Assembly (NCBI GenBank): GCA_003133685.1
Contig: PKYQ01000008.1
Location: 1-42,506, forward strand
Direction of reading: 5' to 3'
Source: Acidimicrobiaceae bacterium
GTDB taxonomy: Bacteria > Actinomycetota > Acidimicrobiia > Acidimicrobiales > RAAP-2
DNA length: 42,506 nt
Shown here: positions 41,637-42,506 of the stretch, piece after piece
How positions within the stretch are numbered: position 1 is the stretch's first letter
How the letters are laid out: the number at the start of each line of letters is the position of its first letter
Notes under the pieces: generated by a model
Databases searched by the model: none
Seen by the model: only the letters and a program-made list of their open reading frames with translations
What the model was told of the DNA's origin: nothing
Program-made: the position numbers and the translations under genes

Positions 41637-42349
41637 GCGCCGCGACCAAACGGTCGCTCGAGCGCCCATTTGGTCACCAACCACAAGGCCTCGACGACGA
41701 TCGCCCGTGACATCTTGGAATCGCCGAGTTCACGATCCGTGAATGAGATTGGCACCTCGATGATCGACGCGCCGGCCCGCTTGGCGCGGTACGTCATCTC
41801 GATCTGGAATCCGTAGCCGTCGGCGCTCACCGTCTCGAAGTCGATGAGCTCGAGACCGTGTTTTGAGTACACCCGGTATCCGGCGGTCGAGTCCGCGACA
41901 CCGAGCCCGAGCATGAACGACGCGTACTGATTGCCGCCGCGCGAGAGCACTTGCCGAGAGAGACTCCACTTCGGGATGTGACCGCCGGGGATGTAGCGCG
42001 AGCCGATGACCACGTCGTGCTCTTCGGCCGCGCGCAGTAACGTCGGCAGCGCATTCGGGTCGTGGCTGAAGTCGCAGTCGATCTCGACGAAGTGGTCGTA
42101 TCCATGCTCCAAACCCCACGCGAAACCGGCCCGATACGCGCCGCCGAGACCGCTCTTCTTCGCTCGTCGCAGCACGGTGATTTGACCGACGTCCTCGGCA
42201 ACTTCCTTCGCCAGGTTCGCGGTGCCGTCGGGGCTGCCGTCGTCAACGACCAGGACGTCGCACTGCGCCACGACCTTTCGCAGCGCTCGCAACATCGGTT
42301 CGACGTTCAATATCTCGTTGTACGTGGGCAGGACCACGAGCGTACGCAT
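41630..42349 (-). CDS. Polyprenol-phosphate mannosyltransferase-like GT2 glycosyltransferase
   Basis: The product has 239 residues. A GT-A fold of family GT2, it has VVLPTYNEILNVEPML at the start, DDGSPDGT for nucleotide binding and VEIDCDFSHDP with the metal-binding acidic motif. LGGAYRAGFAWGL and QIEMTYRAKRAGASIIEVPI are typical of dolichol/polyprenol-phosphate mannose synthases. There is no C-terminal membrane domain, like archaeal/bacterial DPM1 catalytic subunits. It would charge polyprenol phosphate with mannose from GDP-mannose for cell-envelope glycans. The sugar could be different. The ATG at 42349 is used; it converges on menF. Confidence 0.85.
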   Translation of the reverse strand: MRTLVVLPTYNEILNVEPMLRALRKVVAQCDVLVVDDGSPDGTANLAKEVAEDVGQITVLRRAKKSGLGGAYRAGFAWGLEHGYDHFVEIDCDFSHDPNALPTLLRAAEEHDVVIGSRYIPGGHIPKWSLSRQVLSRGGNQYASFMLGLGVADSTAGYRVYSKHGLELIDFETVSADGYGFQIEMTYRAKRAGASIIEVPISFTDRELGDSKMSRAIVVEALWLVTKWALERPFGRGAH

Positions 42350-42429
42350 TGGCCGATTCTACCGAGGGGTGCGTCGATTTGGCGGCCGATTGTTCGGAGC
42401 ATCCGCGAGGGCCCGTTTAAGGTACTGCT

Positions 42430-42506
42430 ATGCCCGAGCCGCTCAAGAAGAAGCGATTCGCGCTGCCGCGCGAAGTGCGCATCATCTTGAGCGTCGGCGC
42501 CCTGGT
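42430..42506 (+). CDS. Start of an unidentified gene (cut by window edge)
   Basis: An ATG at 42430 opens a frame that runs off the window after 25 full codons. A basic N-terminus (MPEPLKKKRFALPREVR) is followed by the start of a hydrophobic stretch, suggesting a membrane protein. It is divergent from the glycosyltransferase gene, 80 nt away. The product cannot be named. Confidence 0.5.
   Translation, partial: MPEPLKKKRFALPREVRIILSVGAL

Overview
The window is a GC-rich chromosomal segment from an actinobacterium. The order coaE-uvrB-uvrA-uvrC-rapZ-(yvcK)-gap-pgk-tpiA-secG is the standard actinobacterial arrangement. A mycothiol synthase (mshD), an ANTAR-type response regulator beside polA, and many GTG/TTG starts and ATGA-type overlaps fit the same phylum. 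A deep-branching class such as Acidimicrobiia is my guess; no rRNA is present to settle it.

Positions 1-4147 form an accessory patch. It holds the start of an IS110-type transposase that ends abruptly, a 5'-truncated secreted CHAP-domain protein with a Thr/Pro repeat linker, and a complete-looking mobile element of about 3 kb (about 1069-4060). That element has 17-bp perfect terminal inverted repeats. It encodes a small Cys-containing protein on the minus strand and, divergently, a degenerate tyrosine-recombinase-like protein overlapping a DDE transposase by 4 nt. Its right end abuts the CCA end of tRNA-Leu(GAG).

Positions 4192-17588 (minus strand) are core genes: a peptide-type solute-binding protein coupled to secG, then tpiA, pgk and gap (glycolysis), a decayed yvcK fragment where yvcK and whiA would be expected, rapZ, the uvrC/uvrA/uvrB excision-repair genes, and coaE. 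Divergent from coaE is a four-gene peptide/nickel-type ABC importer (two permeases, two ATPases; 17696-21507) with no binding protein of its own. The binding protein at 4192 is a candidate partner.

Positions 21512-29371 (minus strand) carry rpsA, a solitary TnpB-encoding IS200/IS605-type element with lower GC, polA, an ANTAR response regulator, a small coiled-coil protein and menC. The last four are tightly packed or overlapping. tRNA-Leu(CAA) follows on the plus strand.

Positions 29607-32735 are a fatty acid synthesis operon (fabD, fabG, acpP, fabF). It converges on a 966-residue LAL-type LuxR regulator with an upstream palindromic operator candidate. Next come a TrpF-like protein with altered catalytic residues, ygfZ, a small helical protein, mshD, a VIT-family transporter, a MaoC-type hydratase, menG, an isochorismate synthase (menaquinone pathway with menC), a polyprenol-phosphate mannose synthase-like glycosyltransferase, and the first 25 codons of an unidentified gene at the right edge.

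The strongest candidates for something new are the three-gene inverted-repeat element at the tRNA-Leu 3' end, the erosion of yvcK and absence of whiA, and the TrpF homologue lacking its catalytic Cys and Asp.
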